Below are positions 35,117 through 44,939 of a stretch of 64,000 bases of DNA, piece by piece. The notes beneath the pieces are model-generated. The model searched no databases, had not been told where the DNA came from, and saw nothing but the letters and a program-made list of their open reading frames with translations. The first letter of the stretch is position 1; every line of letters starts with the position of its first letter. Made by a program: the position numbers and the translations under genes. Origin of the DNA: Bin18 sp965242795 (GTDB lineage: Bacteria; Desulfobacterota; Binatia; Bin18); contig OZ251505.1 in NCBI GenBank assembly GCA_965242795.1, positions 2,666,001 to 2,730,000 of the forward strand, in the 5' to 3' direction.

Positions 35117-35193
35117 GGCCGCGCGTTGCTCTTGCGCCTCCGCGGAAAGTAGCGTAGGCAAGCGCAAGGTTCGCGCAGGGGGTAACTCACAAC

Positions 35194-37065
35194 ATGGAAC
35201 AGAACGAACAGAACGCGCCGTCCGTATCGTCGGAAGATCACACCACACCCGCTCCGACGGCGCCGGAGACAGCGACACAGACAGACGCACCGGAGGCGGC
35301 TGACTCACCCGCCCCGACGGAACCCTCTCCTCCCACGCCGGCCGGTCCCACGGCGTCCGGCAAGTCCGCCGGCGAGGACTTCGGGCAAATGTTCGAGGAG
35401 AGTATGCGCTCGGTCCAACCGGGGGAGATCGTGACCGGGCGGGTCGTCAACGTCGGCCCGGAATTCGTCACGGTCGATATCGGTTACAAGTCGGAAGGCC
35501 ACATCCCGCTGGCCGAGTTCCGCCAGCGCGACGGACAGTTGACCGTCAGCGAGGGCGACGAAGTCGACGTCTATTTCGATTCGGCCGACTCGGACCAGGA
35601 GAGCATCGTGCTGTCGCGCGCCAAGGCCGAGCAGTTCGGCATCTGGCGCGAGATCGAAACCGCGTTCAACACCGAAACGCCGATCGAAGGGGAAATCGTC
35701 GGCAAGGTGAAGGGCGGCTTGCGCGTCAACATCGGCGTGCCCGCGTTCCTGCCCGGCTCGCATGTGGACATCCGCCCGGCGCGCGACCTGAACCGCTTCA
35801 TCGGCCAGACCGGCACGTTCGTGGTCCTCAAGTACAACCGGGCCCGCTCCAACGTCGTGGTGTCGCGCCGCGCGGTGCTCGAAAAAGAGCGCCGGCAACT
35901 CCGCGAAGAAACGCTCAAAGTGCTCGAAGAAGGCGTCATCCTGGAGGGGACGGTCAAGAACATCACCGACTACGGGGCGTTCGTGGACCTGGGTGGCATC
36001 GACGGCCTGCTGCACATCACCGACATGTCGTGGGGGCGGATCGGCCATCCGTCCGAAGTGCTCAAATCGGGCGAGACGATCAAGGTCGTGATCCTGAAGT
36101 TCGACGCGGAAAAGGAGCGCGTCTCGCTGGGGCTGAAGCAGCTCACCGACGATCCGTGGACGACGGTGGCCGACCGCTACGTGCCGGGCAGCCGGGTGCA
36201 GGGCAAGATCGTCAGCTTGGCGGACTACGGCGCGTTCGTGGAATTGGAGCACGGCGTCGAGGGGCTGTTGCACGTATCCGAGATGTCGTGGACCAAGCGC
36301 GTCTCGCACCCCTCGAAGCTGGTGTCGGTCGGCGACGAGGTCGAGGTGGCCGTGCTGGACCTCGACCCGGGCAACCGCCGCATCTCGCTGGGGCTCAAGC
36401 AGGCCGCGCCCAATCCGTGGGAGACGGTGCGCGACACGCATCCGGTCGGCAGCCGCATTCACGGCACGGTCAAGAGCATCACCGACTTCGGCGTGTTCGT
36501 CGAGGTGGAAGACGGCATCGACGGGTTGGCGCACATCTCCGACCTGCACTGGACCAAGAAGATCAAGCATCCCGGCGACCTGTTCAGAAAGGGCGACGAG
36601 GTGGACGCGGTGATTCTCGGCATCGACGTGGAGAACGAACGCATCTCGCTCGGCATCAAACAGTCCAGCGCCGACCCGTGGGTGACCATCCAGCAGGAGC
36701 ATCCGGTCGGCAGCCGCATTCACGGCACGGTGACCAGCGTGACCGACTTCGGCGTGTTCGTCGAAGTGGCCGACGGCATCGAGGGGCTGATCCACATTTC
36801 GCAGCTCTCGACCGAACGGGTCGAGAAGCCGTCGGCCCTGTTCTCGGTCGGCCAGAAGGTCGAGGCCGAGGTGATCCACATCGACCCGCGCGAGCACAAG
36901 ATGGGCCTGTCCGTCAAAGCCCTGCAGCGCAGCGAGGAGCGCGAAGAAATGCAGGCGTACATGCACGGCGAGAACCAGGAGACCCGGTTCTCCTTCGAGG
37001 ACATTCTCGGCGAAGAGCTGCGCCTGGACCGGGACGATGCGGACGGCGAGCAGCCCAAGTCGTAG
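35194..37065 (+). CDS. rpsA: 30S ribosomal protein S1, six S1 domains
   Basis: S1 helps bind mRNA to the 30S subunit. The 623-residue protein contains six OB-fold S1 repeats, beginning near residues 73 (GEIVTGRVVNV), 164 (GEIVGKVKGG), 247 (GVILEGTVKN), 332 (GSRVQGKIVS), 419 (GSRIHGTVKS) and 506 (GSRIHGTVTS). Repeats 5 and 6 are almost identical at their start even in DNA. An N-terminal extension of about 65 residues rich in Pro, Ala, Thr and Glu is unlike E. coli S1 and likely disordered. The ribosome site is a run of G before ATG. A HU/IHF gene follows by 27 bases, the usual rpsA neighbour. Confidence 0.94.
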   Translation: MEQNEQNAPSVSSEDHTTPAPTAPETATQTDAPEAADSPAPTEPSPPTPAGPTASGKSAGEDFGQMFEESMRSVQPGEIVTGRVVNVGPEFVTVDIGYKSEGHIPLAEFRQRDGQLTVSEGDEVDVYFDSADSDQESIVLSRAKAEQFGIWREIETAFNTETPIEGEIVGKVKGGLRVNIGVPAFLPGSHVDIRPARDLNRFIGQTGTFVVLKYNRARSNVVVSRRAVLEKERRQLREETLKVLEEGVILEGTVKNITDYGAFVDLGGIDGLLHITDMSWGRIGHPSEVLKSGETIKVVILKFDAEKERVSLGLKQLTDDPWTTVADRYVPGSRVQGKIVSLADYGAFVELEHGVEGLLHVSEMSWTKRVSHPSKLVSVGDEVEVAVLDLDPGNRRISLGLKQAAPNPWETVRDTHPVGSRIHGTVKSITDFGVFVEVEDGIDGLAHISDLHWTKKIKHPGDLFRKGDEVDAVILGIDVENERISLGIKQSSADPWVTIQQEHPVGSRIHGTVTSVTDFGVFVEVADGIEGLIHISQLSTERVEKPSALFSVGQKVEAEVIHIDPREHKMGLSVKALQRSEEREEMQAYMHGENQETRFSFEDILGEELRLDRDDADGEQPKS

Positions 37066-37092
37066 GACGTTCCGCGCGGGGAGGACGGGGCG

Positions 37093-37470
<378 letters not shown>

Positions 37471-37517
37471 GCGGGGACGCCGCGCGGGCGGACGCAATCG
37501 ACGGAATCGAGGCAGGC

Positions 37518-38960
37518 GTGACCGTGCACCAGACCGACGCGCTTTCGACCGAAACGCTGCGCCACGAAGTCCACACGCTCCGCGAACTCCGCAACGTCGG
37601 CTACCGCGTCGTCCCCGTCCGGGAGGAGATGCGCGCCAACCTGATTCGCGCGCTGGCCGCGGGCGACCGTTTTCTCCCCGGCATCGTCGGCTACGACGAC
37701 ACGGTCATTCCCGAGATCGAGAATGCCATCCTGGCCGGCCATCACATCGTGTTTCTGGGCGAGCGGGGGCAGGCGAAGTCGCGCGTGATCCGCGGCCTGA
37801 CCGCGTTGCTCGACGCTTACGTGCCGACCATCCGTGACGCCGAGATTCCGGAGAATCCGCTGGCGCCCATCTCGCCCCAGGCGCGGCGTCTGGCGGTCGA
37901 GCGGGGCGACGATTTGGAGATTCGCTGGCTGTCGCGCGACGAACGCTATGCCGAGAAGTTGGCCACGCCGGACGTGTCCGTGGCCGACCTGATCGGCGAG
38001 GTCGATCCGATCAAAGTGGCCGAAGGGCGGTACTTGGCCGATGAAGAGACGATCCACTACGGCCTGATTCCACGCACCAACCGGGGCATCTTCGCGGTCA
38101 ACGAGCTGCCCGACCTGACCGAAAAGGTCCAGGTCGGCCTGTTCAACCTGATGGAAGAAAAGGATTTTCAGGTCAAGGGATTCAAGGTCCGTCTGCCGCT
38201 CGACGTCGTCATCGTGGCGAGCGCCAACCCCGAGGACTATACCAGCCGCGGGCGGATCATCACGCCGCTCAAGGACCGTTTCGACGTCCAGATCCGCACC
38301 CACTACCCGCGCTCGATCGAGGAAGAAATCGCCGTCATGGAACAGGAGGCCGCCCGCTTCGCGCACGACGGCCTGGAGGTCCACGTCCCGGCGTTCATGA
38401 AGGAGATCTGCGCCCAGTTGACGATGGAGGCGCGCGCCTCGCAAGAGATCAACCAGGCGTCGGGCGTGAGCGTACGGATGACCATCAACAATTTCGAGAG
38501 CCTGGTTAGCAACGCCGAAAAGCGGGCGGTGAAGCTGGGCGAGCGGCACGTCGTGCCGCGCATCAGCGACCTGCACGCCCTGTACCCGTCCACTGCCGGC
38601 AAGCTCGAACTCGAATACATGGGCGAAGAGCAGAAAGACGGCGAGTTGATCGAACGCTTGGTCAACCGTGCCATCCAGAAGGTGTTCGACCGACACTTCA
38701 CGCTCGACGCGTTCCAGCCGGTGCTCGCCTATTTTACGGATGGCGGCGGGGTGGAAGTCTCCGACATGATGCCCGCCCGGCAGTACGTGGACGGGGTGCA
38801 GAACATCGACGGCTTGCAAGACGGCCTGACTGCCCTGGGCGTCGACGGCCAACCCGATCTGGTCTCCACCGCCACCGAGTTCATCCTCGAGGGCCTGCAT
38901 CTGCACCAGAAGCTCAACAAAGAGCGCAAGGGCGGCCGTCGCGTGTACCGCGGCGGCTAG
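37518..38960 (+). CDS. MoxR/magnesium-chelatase-type AAA+ ATPase
   Basis: The 480-residue AAA+ protein belongs to the ChlI/BchI/MoxR clade. The Walker A is GERGQAKS (81-88), the form usual in this subgroup, and the Walker B region is GIFAVNELPDL (about 195), followed by sensor-1 ASANPEDYTSRGRI. The C-terminal half holds a helical lid and LYPSTAGKLELEYMG. Such ATPases act with a von Willebrand A protein to remodel or insert metal into target proteins. The partner VWA gene (40338) is 1.4 kb downstream, with a secreted-protein gene and hicBA between. Target unknown. The start is GTG. Confidence 0.88.
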   Translation: MTVHQTDALSTETLRHEVHTLRELRNVGYRVVPVREEMRANLIRALAAGDRFLPGIVGYDDTVIPEIENAILAGHHIVFLGERGQAKSRVIRGLTALLDAYVPTIRDAEIPENPLAPISPQARRLAVERGDDLEIRWLSRDERYAEKLATPDVSVADLIGEVDPIKVAEGRYLADEETIHYGLIPRTNRGIFAVNELPDLTEKVQVGLFNLMEEKDFQVKGFKVRLPLDVVIVASANPEDYTSRGRIITPLKDRFDVQIRTHYPRSIEEEIAVMEQEAARFAHDGLEVHVPAFMKEICAQLTMEARASQEINQASGVSVRMTINNFESLVSNAEKRAVKLGERHVVPRISDLHALYPSTAGKLELEYMGEEQKDGELIERLVNRAIQKVFDRHFTLDAFQPVLAYFTDGGGVEVSDMMPARQYVDGVQNIDGLQDGLTALGVDGQPDLVSTATEFILEGLHLHQKLNKERKGGRRVYRGG

Positions 38961-39043
38961 GTTCGGCCTGCGGCGGAGACTCGGCACGCGGCCCCTTGCC
39001 GCACGGTCGTAGAACATCTCCAACAGGTAAGGAGAGAACACCC

Positions 39044-39541
39044 ATGAACAAGGTTTCGAGAATGGCGGTAGGAGTGGGTGTGGCGGTGATGCTGGCGGCC
39101 AGCACGGCTTTTGCGCAAGGACCGGACGATCTTCGCGGAACCGACACCGCAACCGGCCCCTACACCCTGCACGTCGGGCTGACCACGAGTGCGAGAGTGG
39201 CAACCTTGTTGAACCTCTCCCCGTGGCAAAGCTGGATACACTTCTATTGCCTGAAGGACAGTCAACCGGCGTGCACGGCGACCCTGCTGTGCGGGCAGAA
39301 GGACGGCGACCCGGTGACGTGGGACGTCCCCATCAACCCGAAGAACATCTTCGCCTACTATCCGAACAAACCTGCCGCGGAGGGTGGAAACCTTGAAGCG
39401 GCGCTCGTGGCCAGGGGCATGACGGCGGAAAACGCCCGACGCCGCACGACATGCGAAGTCTCCAGCCCCGACCCGATACGAGTCCGGGCGTACACACGAT
39501 TCGGGACCGACACCTTGATCCCCGTGGCCGTGTACGAGTAA
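39044..39541 (+). CDS. Secreted protein with an unrecognised four-cysteine domain
   Basis: The 165-residue protein has a signal peptide (residues 1-24, ending AFAQ) and an AAGGAGAG site before ATG. Residues 36-50 (TGPYTLHVG) look like the last strand of a PPC-type domain. Residues 51-162 form a domain with cysteines at 69, 77, 83 and 137, opening ATLLNLSPWQSW and closing with ARRRTTCEVSSPDP. Two more copies occur in the protein at 45679-47376. I do not know this domain. The cysteines could form two disulfides in the periplasm or outside. The gene sits between the MoxR-type ATPase and hicBA. Confidence 0.8.
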   Translation: MNKVSRMAVGVGVAVMLAASTAFAQGPDDLRGTDTATGPYTLHVGLTTSARVATLLNLSPWQSWIHFYCLKDSQPACTATLLCGQKDGDPVTWDVPINPKNIFAYYPNKPAAEGGNLEAALVARGMTAENARRRTTCEVSSPDPIRVRAYTRFGTDTLIPVAVYE

Positions 39542-39614
39542 CCCTCCATATTCCACAAAAAGGAGTGGAGCCGATCTGCAAGACTCGTCGCTTCCTTTGG
39601 GTCGTCTGCGACAT

Positions 39615-39839
39615 TCATGGAAAAAGGGAGAAATCTTCCTGAGAGAGACCGGCGTCTTTCAAGATGCCTTTGAGGGTCCCGGCCTTGATCGTCCGGCCGG
39701 CATGAACCGGAACAGAAACTCGCCGACGATTTTGAGGATGGACCAGAATCACGTGACTTCCACGTTGACGGTCGAGAACGAATCCGGCCCGTTCGAGAGC
39801 CTGGATGGCTTTGCGGCTGGTGATCCGGGGAGACTTCAT
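39615..39839 (-). CDS. hicA: HicA-family mRNA interferase toxin
   Basis: A 74-residue dsRBD-fold toxin. It has the family features SRKAIQALERAGFVLDRQRGSH with the catalytic histidine in GSHVILVH, VPVHAGRTIKAGTLKGIL and a short C-terminal helix. HicA cleaves mRNA and is held by HicB. It begins directly after the hicB stop, without a gap. The order antitoxin-then-toxin is the less common of the two hicAB arrangements. It points toward the secreted-protein gene, in convergent orientation. Confidence 0.92.
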   Translation of the reverse strand: MKSPRITSRKAIQALERAGFVLDRQRGSHVILVHPQNRRRVSVPVHAGRTIKAGTLKGILKDAGLSQEDFSLFP

Positions 39840-40052
39840 TCACGCCGCGGCTTCGACTTGGCGGACCGTCACGTCTTCCGGGATAGGTAGGCGGTCGTCC
39901 TGCAAGCTCTCCAGATAGGCCGCCATCGCCTCCTGGATGTTCTCCAGGGCTTCTTCCTGAGTCTCCCCCTGTGAGTGGCAGCCCTTCAAGGCGGGGCACC
40001 AGACATGGAAACCCCCTTCTTCCTCGGCTTCCAGAATGATGGTGTATCGCAT
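39840..40052 (-). CDS. hicB: HicB-family antitoxin
   Basis: The 70-residue protein starts at MRYTIILEAEEEGGF with an ideal GGGAGGAA site; the longer in-frame start upstream is not needed. It carries the HicB partial RNase H fold signature (GFHVWCPALKGCHSQGETQEEALENI) but has no C-terminal DNA-binding domain, so it is the short form. It neutralises HicA and may still autoregulate through the complex. The gene pair separates the MoxR-type ATPase from its VWA partner. Confidence 0.92.
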   Translation of the reverse strand: MRYTIILEAEEEGGFHVWCPALKGCHSQGETQEEALENIQEAMAAYLESLQDDRLPIPEDVTVRQVEAAA

Positions 40053-40215
40053 GATTCCTCCCGGCGAAGTCTCGGACTGGATTGCTCCCGGAATGTCTCC
40101 ATAAAAACGGAAGTTTTTCAATGTCCCAGGTTGGCTACGTGAGCAACCCGCTGGCAGCGACTCTCGACGAGGACGCTTGACAGACGAATCATTCAGTTCG
40201 TGCCGTTCCGACCTC

Positions 40216-40243
40216 GTAGGGGTGGGCCCCTGTGTCTGCCCCC
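40216..40243. repeat. Dispersed GC-rich palindrome, family C
   Basis: GTAGGGGTGGGCCCCTGTG followed by TCTGCCC matches the unit at 58604-58629 with a few changes. The GGGGTGGGCCCC core is self-complementary. It lies just before the VWA gene, so it may affect transcript ends or be inert. Confidence 0.6.
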
Positions 40244-40337
40244 TCCGTCTCGAAGAACCCTCTGCTACGCCGGCCGTAGCGAAGCCGCGGGCCTTACCCT
40301 ACGATGTCGGCATCGTCGCACGAGCGCAGCCCCCGCC

Positions 40338-41936
40338 ATGATTACCTTCCGCTATACCGACTGGGACGGCAGTCAGCGCGTCCAGCTTTCGGCCGACAAG
40401 ATCTTCGACGAGTTGGCCAAGCATCTGTCGGCGACCGACGACATGCAGCAGGCCCTGGACAAGCTGATGCATCAGGGTCTGGACGACGACGAACAGCACC
40501 TCAAGGGCCTCGACGACCTCGTGCGCGAATTGCGCGAAGAAATGCGCAAACGCTACCGCGAGTCCAATCTGCGCTCGTCGCTCGACGAGATGCAGGAACG
40601 TCTCGACGCGATTCTCGACCAGGAACGGCGTACCTTGGAAGAGCGCGAGCAGACTGCGGATCAAGAGCAATTGCAGCGCAAGCAGGAATTTCTCGACCGC
40701 CTGCCGCCGGGTCTGAGCGAGAAGATGGAACAACTCGGCGGCTACGAATTCGAAGACCCGGCCGCGCAGGCCGCCTTCGACGAACTCATGCAGGAGTTCG
40801 ACAACGTCCAATCGCTGGAGAATTTCCAGCGCCGCTTCAACGACCTGTTCAATGGCCCGCGCGCCCTCGACTATCAACAGGCCCTGGATCTGATGCAGGA
40901 GATGGAACAACTCCAGGAGATGGAGAAGAACCTGCTGTCGGGCCAGCCGGACAAGATCGACCCCGACCAGTTGCAGGAGATGATGGGTCACGTCGCCGGC
41001 CGGGACCTGCACGACCTGCAGGAGATGCAGTCCGTACTGGAGGAGGCCGGGTATCTGATCTCGCGCGAGGGCCGCGTCCAGTTGTCGCCCAAGGGTGTGC
41101 GGCGCATCGGCCAACTCGCATTGCAGGACATCTATACGAATCTGTTGCGCGACCGCAGCGGCTCGCACGCCGCGGACCACCGCGGCCTGGCCGAGATCCG
41201 TATCGACGAGACGCGGCCGTACCAGTACGGCGACCCGATGCACTTCGATCTGACCGGCACGCTCAAACGCTCGTTACAACGTGGGGCCGGGGTGCCGCTG
41301 TCGTTGCACCCGGACGACTTCATGGTCCACGACCGCGACCTGACCACCACGACCTCGACCGTGCTGCTGCTCGACATGAGCTGGTCCATGAGTTGGGAGG
41401 GGCGCTTCGGCGCGGCCAAGAAAGTCGCCCTGGCCCTGGAGAGCCTCATCCGCACCCGCTATCCGCGCGATTATTTCGCGATCGTCGGATTCTTCACGCG
41501 CGCCGTGGAGTTGAAGATCAAGGACCTGCCCGAGGCGAGTTGGAACATGGGCGACCCGTTCACCAACCTGCAAGACGGCCTGCGGCTGGCCGGCGACCTG
41601 CTGCGCCGCCATCCCGGCCACAACCAGCACATCATCGTCGTCACCGACGGCCAGCCCACGGCCTATTTCGCGCGCGGCCGGCTGTACTGCGAATGGCCGT
41701 TGTCCTTCGGCGGCATCAGCATGCGCGCGGCCCAGGAAACGCTGCGCGAGGTGGAGAAAGTCACCCGCCGCGGAGTCGTCATCAATACCTTCATGCTGGA
41801 CGACAGCCCCAGCCTGCGCACCTTCGTGGACAAGATGACCAAGATGAACCGCGGCCGCGCTTTCTATACGCGGCCCGACAATCTCGGCCAGTATCTCCTC
41901 GTCGATTACGTGGCGAATCAGAAAAAGCTGGTCTGA
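40338..41936 (+). CDS. VWA-domain protein, partner of the MoxR-type ATPase
   Basis: The 532-residue protein starts at ATG 40338. The N-terminal 300 residues are highly charged and helical, with long Glu/Gln-rich coiled-coil stretches (MQEMEQLQEMEKNLL). The C-terminal von Willebrand A domain has an intact metal site: DMSWSMSW (DxSxS, about 365), a later T in PFTNLQDGL and VVTDGQPT. No signal peptide or membrane segment was seen, so it is cytoplasmic. Its MoxR/ChlI-type partner is at 37518. Such pairs act as metal chelatases or protein-remodelling chaperones. The client is not evident here. Confidence 0.88.
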   Translation: MITFRYTDWDGSQRVQLSADKIFDELAKHLSATDDMQQALDKLMHQGLDDDEQHLKGLDDLVRELREEMRKRYRESNLRSSLDEMQERLDAILDQERRTLEEREQTADQEQLQRKQEFLDRLPPGLSEKMEQLGGYEFEDPAAQAAFDELMQEFDNVQSLENFQRRFNDLFNGPRALDYQQALDLMQEMEQLQEMEKNLLSGQPDKIDPDQLQEMMGHVAGRDLHDLQEMQSVLEEAGYLISREGRVQLSPKGVRRIGQLALQDIYTNLLRDRSGSHAADHRGLAEIRIDETRPYQYGDPMHFDLTGTLKRSLQRGAGVPLSLHPDDFMVHDRDLTTTTSTVLLLDMSWSMSWEGRFGAAKKVALALESLIRTRYPRDYFAIVGFFTRAVELKIKDLPEASWNMGDPFTNLQDGLRLAGDLLRRHPGHNQHIIVVTDGQPTAYFARGRLYCEWPLSFGGISMRAAQETLREVEKVTRRGVVINTFMLDDSPSLRTFVDKMTKMNRGRAFYTRPDNLGQYLLVDYVANQKKLV

Positions 41937-41951
41937 ACGCCGCGGCCCTTC

Positions 41952-42515
41952 TCAACTCGTGGCGTCCGGCCCAACCTCGGCCAGTGCGGCGCGCTCCTGC
42001 GCCTGCAAGTCGGCAAACACCGCGGCCTCGATCTCCCGATACCGCCGCAGCGCGGCGTCCACCTTGGCCGCCCCTTCCTTGGCCCGCAACTCGGCGAGTT
42101 TGTCCGTAATCCAGGCCAGATGGGCTTTTTCGTCGGTCTGCATTTCGCGCAGCACGGCCAGCGTCTCCGGGGCCACGTCGTCGCGGCCCGTGTGCTCGGC
42201 GTAGCGCGTGCGGGCGCGCTCCGACACCACACACGTCAGCGCCAGCAGGTCGAGAAAATTGGACGGCAGGCCGGCCTTGCGGCGCAGCCGGCGGTGATAC
42301 CCGTTCTCTACCCGCAGCGGTTCTCCCCCGAGCGCACGAATTCGCTCAGTCCACAGCCAAGCGTGCTGGGTCGCGTCGGCCAGATGCCGCGCCAGCTTTT
42401 CCTGAATGTTCTGATTTTCGGCGTGGCTGATGAGCCGCAGGATCAGATCCGCGCCGCGCAACTCCGCGTCCCGATAGTAGTTGAACAACAGAATTTTATA
42501 GGAATTCTTCTCCAT
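41952..42515 (-). CDS. Ferritin-like four-helix protein
   Basis: The 187-residue all-helical protein starts MEKNSYKILLFNYYRDAELRGADLI. Acidic and histidine residues in helix pairs (AELRGAD, ADATQHAWLW, and a late DEKAHLAWI) look like a rubrerythrin/ferritin-like diiron bundle. The pattern is partial, so metal binding is likely but unproven. An alternative is a tRNA-hydroxylase or COQ7-like relative. It is convergent with the VWA gene, with 15 bases between stops. Confidence 0.65.
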   Translation of the reverse strand: MEKNSYKILLFNYYRDAELRGADLILRLISHAENQNIQEKLARHLADATQHAWLWTERIRALGGEPLRVENGYHRRLRRKAGLPSNFLDLLALTCVVSERARTRYAEHTGRDDVAPETLAVLREMQTDEKAHLAWITDKLAELRAKEGAAKVDAALRRYREIEAAVFADLQAQERAALAEVGPDATS

Positions 42516-42668
42516 CTCCGCACATCCGCTTCGCGGCGTCTCAGCTATCAGCCGGGCCGACTCGGAACAAGCTCGGAGCGCCGCTCTGCCCGGATTCTCA
42601 TTCTTCCTGGAATGACGAAAGGAACGGCTCTCCAATCGGAGGAATCTCGAAGCGATACCCAGCGGCCT

Positions 42669-43448
42669 TCACCCGCCAATGCGTTCCAAGCAGGCGGGCA
42701 GCCCGGCGAGGCCAGCGATCTCGAAATCGGGCCGGGCGAGCTGGTCCAGCTCGGCTTGTTGTACGGAAGACGTCCGCGCGGCGTTCGCATGTGCCGCCAA
42801 TACCGCATCGCGTTGCAGACCCCTACGGTTGAGCCACACGCTATGCAGGCCGCTGCGCCGAGCGCCCACGACGTCGTGCACCAGCGAATCGCCCACGTAC
42901 ACCGCTTCGTTCGACTGGCAGCCGGCGGCCTTCATCGCTGCGGAGAAAATGAACGGAGCGGGCTTGCCCTGCGCGAACTCGCCGCCGACGAACACGTCGC
43001 GGAAATACTTCGCCAAGCCGGACGCCCGTACTTTGGCTCGCTGCATAGCCGGCGCCCCGTTCGTGAGCAGGCTCGTATGAAACGCCCGTCCGACCTCCGG
43101 CAACAACGGCAGCACATCCGCGAACGGTCGGCAGTTGTCGAGCCGGTGCTGCCAATACGTCGTTGCCGCGGCGTCGGCGACGTCCGCAGCGTGGCAATCG
43201 AACTCGGCCAGCGTCTGCCGCCACAGGCTGCACAACATAGCCTCGGGCGAACCGAGCGGTCGCAGATGGCGATCATAGTCCGTCCACGCCCGGTCCGACA
43301 CACCGCGGTAGGCCGCCTCCAGCACCGCGGGTTCGATGTCCGGCCGACTCCGGCGCACCGCGGCGCCGGCGGCCTCCAACGCAGAGTCGATCGTCGCGCC
43401 GTCGTCGCACAGCGTCCCGTCGAAGTCGAAGAAGACCGCTTTCAGCAT
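42669..43448 (-). CDS. HAD-superfamily hydrolase (subfamily IA)
   Basis: The 259-residue phosphatase-like protein has all HAD motifs: FFDFDGTLCDD (nucleophile D8/D10), LLTNGA (motif II), GKPAPFIF (motif III lysine) and YVGDSLVHDVVGARRSG (motif IV). A helical cap sits between motifs I and II. The NagD/YjjG/GS1 type of subfamily IA is the nearest form. Likely a small-metabolite phosphatase. The substrate is unknown. It stands alone, upstream of the ferritin-like gene by 154 bases. Confidence 0.88.
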   Translation of the reverse strand: MLKAVFFDFDGTLCDDGATIDSALEAAGAAVRRSRPDIEPAVLEAAYRGVSDRAWTDYDRHLRPLGSPEAMLCSLWRQTLAEFDCHAADVADAAATTYWQHRLDNCRPFADVLPLLPEVGRAFHTSLLTNGAPAMQRAKVRASGLAKYFRDVFVGGEFAQGKPAPFIFSAAMKAAGCQSNEAVYVGDSLVHDVVGARRSGLHSVWLNRRGLQRDAVLAAHANAARTSSVQQAELDQLARPDFEIAGLAGLPACLERIGG

Positions 43449-43671
43449 GGCCCGCTCTGGATATCAGACCGGGGCCGTTTTGTATCCGGCCCCGTCTCTG
43501 CTTACCTGGGGCTGTCCATGCTGGTAGAGTGTCACGTCAAGGAATCGGCCTCTCTTGGGGCGGGAACGACGAAACCGGCGTGGACGGATAAGGATCGCTC
43601 TCTACCCGGACCTGGAGGCGCCCCGGCTTGAGAATTCCGAGACAATGCGCCTTGCAACGCCAAGCTGACAC

Positions 43672-43827
43672 ATGGACCGTATTACGCTGAGGAACTTCCG
43701 CTGCTTCCATGGAGAGCAAGCTGCCCGGCTGACGCCACTGATCCTGCTCGTCGGCGAAAGAAGCACCGGCAAGACGTCCTTTCCTCACAAACGGCTACTC
43801 CACAGGACCAACCTATGCCGAACCTGA
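43672..43827 (+). pseudogene. N-terminal remnant of an OLD/RecF-like ATPase
   Basis: The 51-codon frame reads MDRITLRNFRCFHGEQAARL, then LILLVGERSTGKTSF, the exact start of an ABC-type ATPase through Walker A. After TSF the likeness ends and the frame stops within the start of the next gene. The surviving piece has no Walker B, signature or partner. It appears to be the stump of an ATPase displaced by the intact one at 43815. Confidence 0.7.
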
Positions 43828-44939
43828 TCGAATCCGTCCACATCAAAGGTTTCCGCTCCCTGGCCGACGTCGAGATCACTGGTCTGCCCCAGGCGGCCGT
43901 GTTGATCGGCGCCAACGGCTCCGGCAAGTCCAATTTCATCCGCTTCTTCGAGATGCTGAGTTGGATGTTGCGGTCCCGGCACTTGGGCGAGTTCATAGAG
44001 CGGCAGGGCGGTGCTGACGATCAGTTGTTCGGGGGTCGGAAGGTCAGCCCGCTCATGGATGCGACAGTAACCATGCGAACCGAAGCGGGCCGAAACGACT
44101 ACCGGTTTACGCTCGCCCATGCGCATCCCGACCGGTTCCTGTTCACGGATGAGGTGTTTCGCTTCAGTCGTGAAGAATATCTTACCGAAGCGGGCTGGCA
44201 GCATCTTGGAAGCGGCCATTCGGAAGCGAAGATCGTCGAGAGCGTACAGGATTCGCAGTCCGTTGACATCAATCCGACGACTGCGCGTGTGATCGTCCAT
44301 CTGCTGCGGAACTGTGCCGTCTATCAATTTCACGACACCTCGGACGGGTCGAACTTCAAGATTCGGTGGGACGCGGAGGATAACCATCAACTCCGTACGC
44401 ATGGCGGGAATCTGGCCGCGGTGTTACTCCGTCTGGAACGCGAAGACATCCAACGATTCGAGACGATCTGCCGGCACATCGGTCGGGTGTTGCCGACCTT
44501 CGACCGGTTTCAGATCGAAGAAAGCTATGGAAAAGTCCTGCTGAGGTGGAAGGCCAAGAGGACGGACAAGACCTTCGGCGCGCACCTGACGTCCGACGGC
44601 TCGCTGCGGTTCTTCGCCCTGGTGACCTTGTTGAATCTTCCGCCCGAGATGTTGCCCGACGTGATGCTGCTGGACGAACCGGAATTGGGGCTGCATCCCG
44701 CGGCCGTCGCGCTGATCGGGGACATGATAAAGGCCCTTGCGAACGACCGGCAGATCATCGCGGCGACCCAATCTCCATTGCTGGTCGATACGTTCGGTCT
44801 CGGCGAGATCATCGTCCTGGAATTGCAGGATGGGCGGACGGAGGCCCGCCGCCTCGACGAAGCCGAATACCGGCAGTGGCTGGAAGAATATACGACGGGG
44901 GAACTGTGGCAGAAAAACCTTCTCGGGGGCCGTCCGTGA
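43815..44939 (+). CDS. AAA/ABC-type ATPase of a two-gene defence-like module
   Basis: The 374-residue RecF/SMC-type ATPase has IKGFRSLADVEI, Walker A GANGSGKSN (about 33-41), a long middle insert, the signature-like LTSDGSLRFFALVTLL, Walker B VMLLDEPELGLHP and the switch histidine-like IIAATQSPLLVD. This is the AAA_21/OLD-like type seen in PARIS AriA, AbiL and retron-associated ATPases. It overlaps the next gene as GTGA. The pair is probably one complex in which the ATPase senses phage and controls a nuclease. This role is inferred from family and layout, not shown. Confidence 0.83.
   Translation: MPNLIESVHIKGFRSLADVEITGLPQAAVLIGANGSGKSNFIRFFEMLSWMLRSRHLGEFIERQGGADDQLFGGRKVSPLMDATVTMRTEAGRNDYRFTLAHAHPDRFLFTDEVFRFSREEYLTEAGWQHLGSGHSEAKIVESVQDSQSVDINPTTARVIVHLLRNCAVYQFHDTSDGSNFKIRWDAEDNHQLRTHGGNLAAVLLRLEREDIQRFETICRHIGRVLPTFDRFQIEESYGKVLLRWKAKRTDKTFGAHLTSDGSLRFFALVTLLNLPPEMLPDVMLLDEPELGLHPAAVALIGDMIKALANDRQIIAATQSPLLVDTFGLGEIIVLELQDGRTEARRLDEAEYRQWLEEYTTGELWQKNLLGGRP

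Noticed and set aside
43672..43827. Functional 51-residue protein
   Set aside because: It ends just after a Walker A motif, and the next gene begins inside it; a truncated ATPase explains it better.
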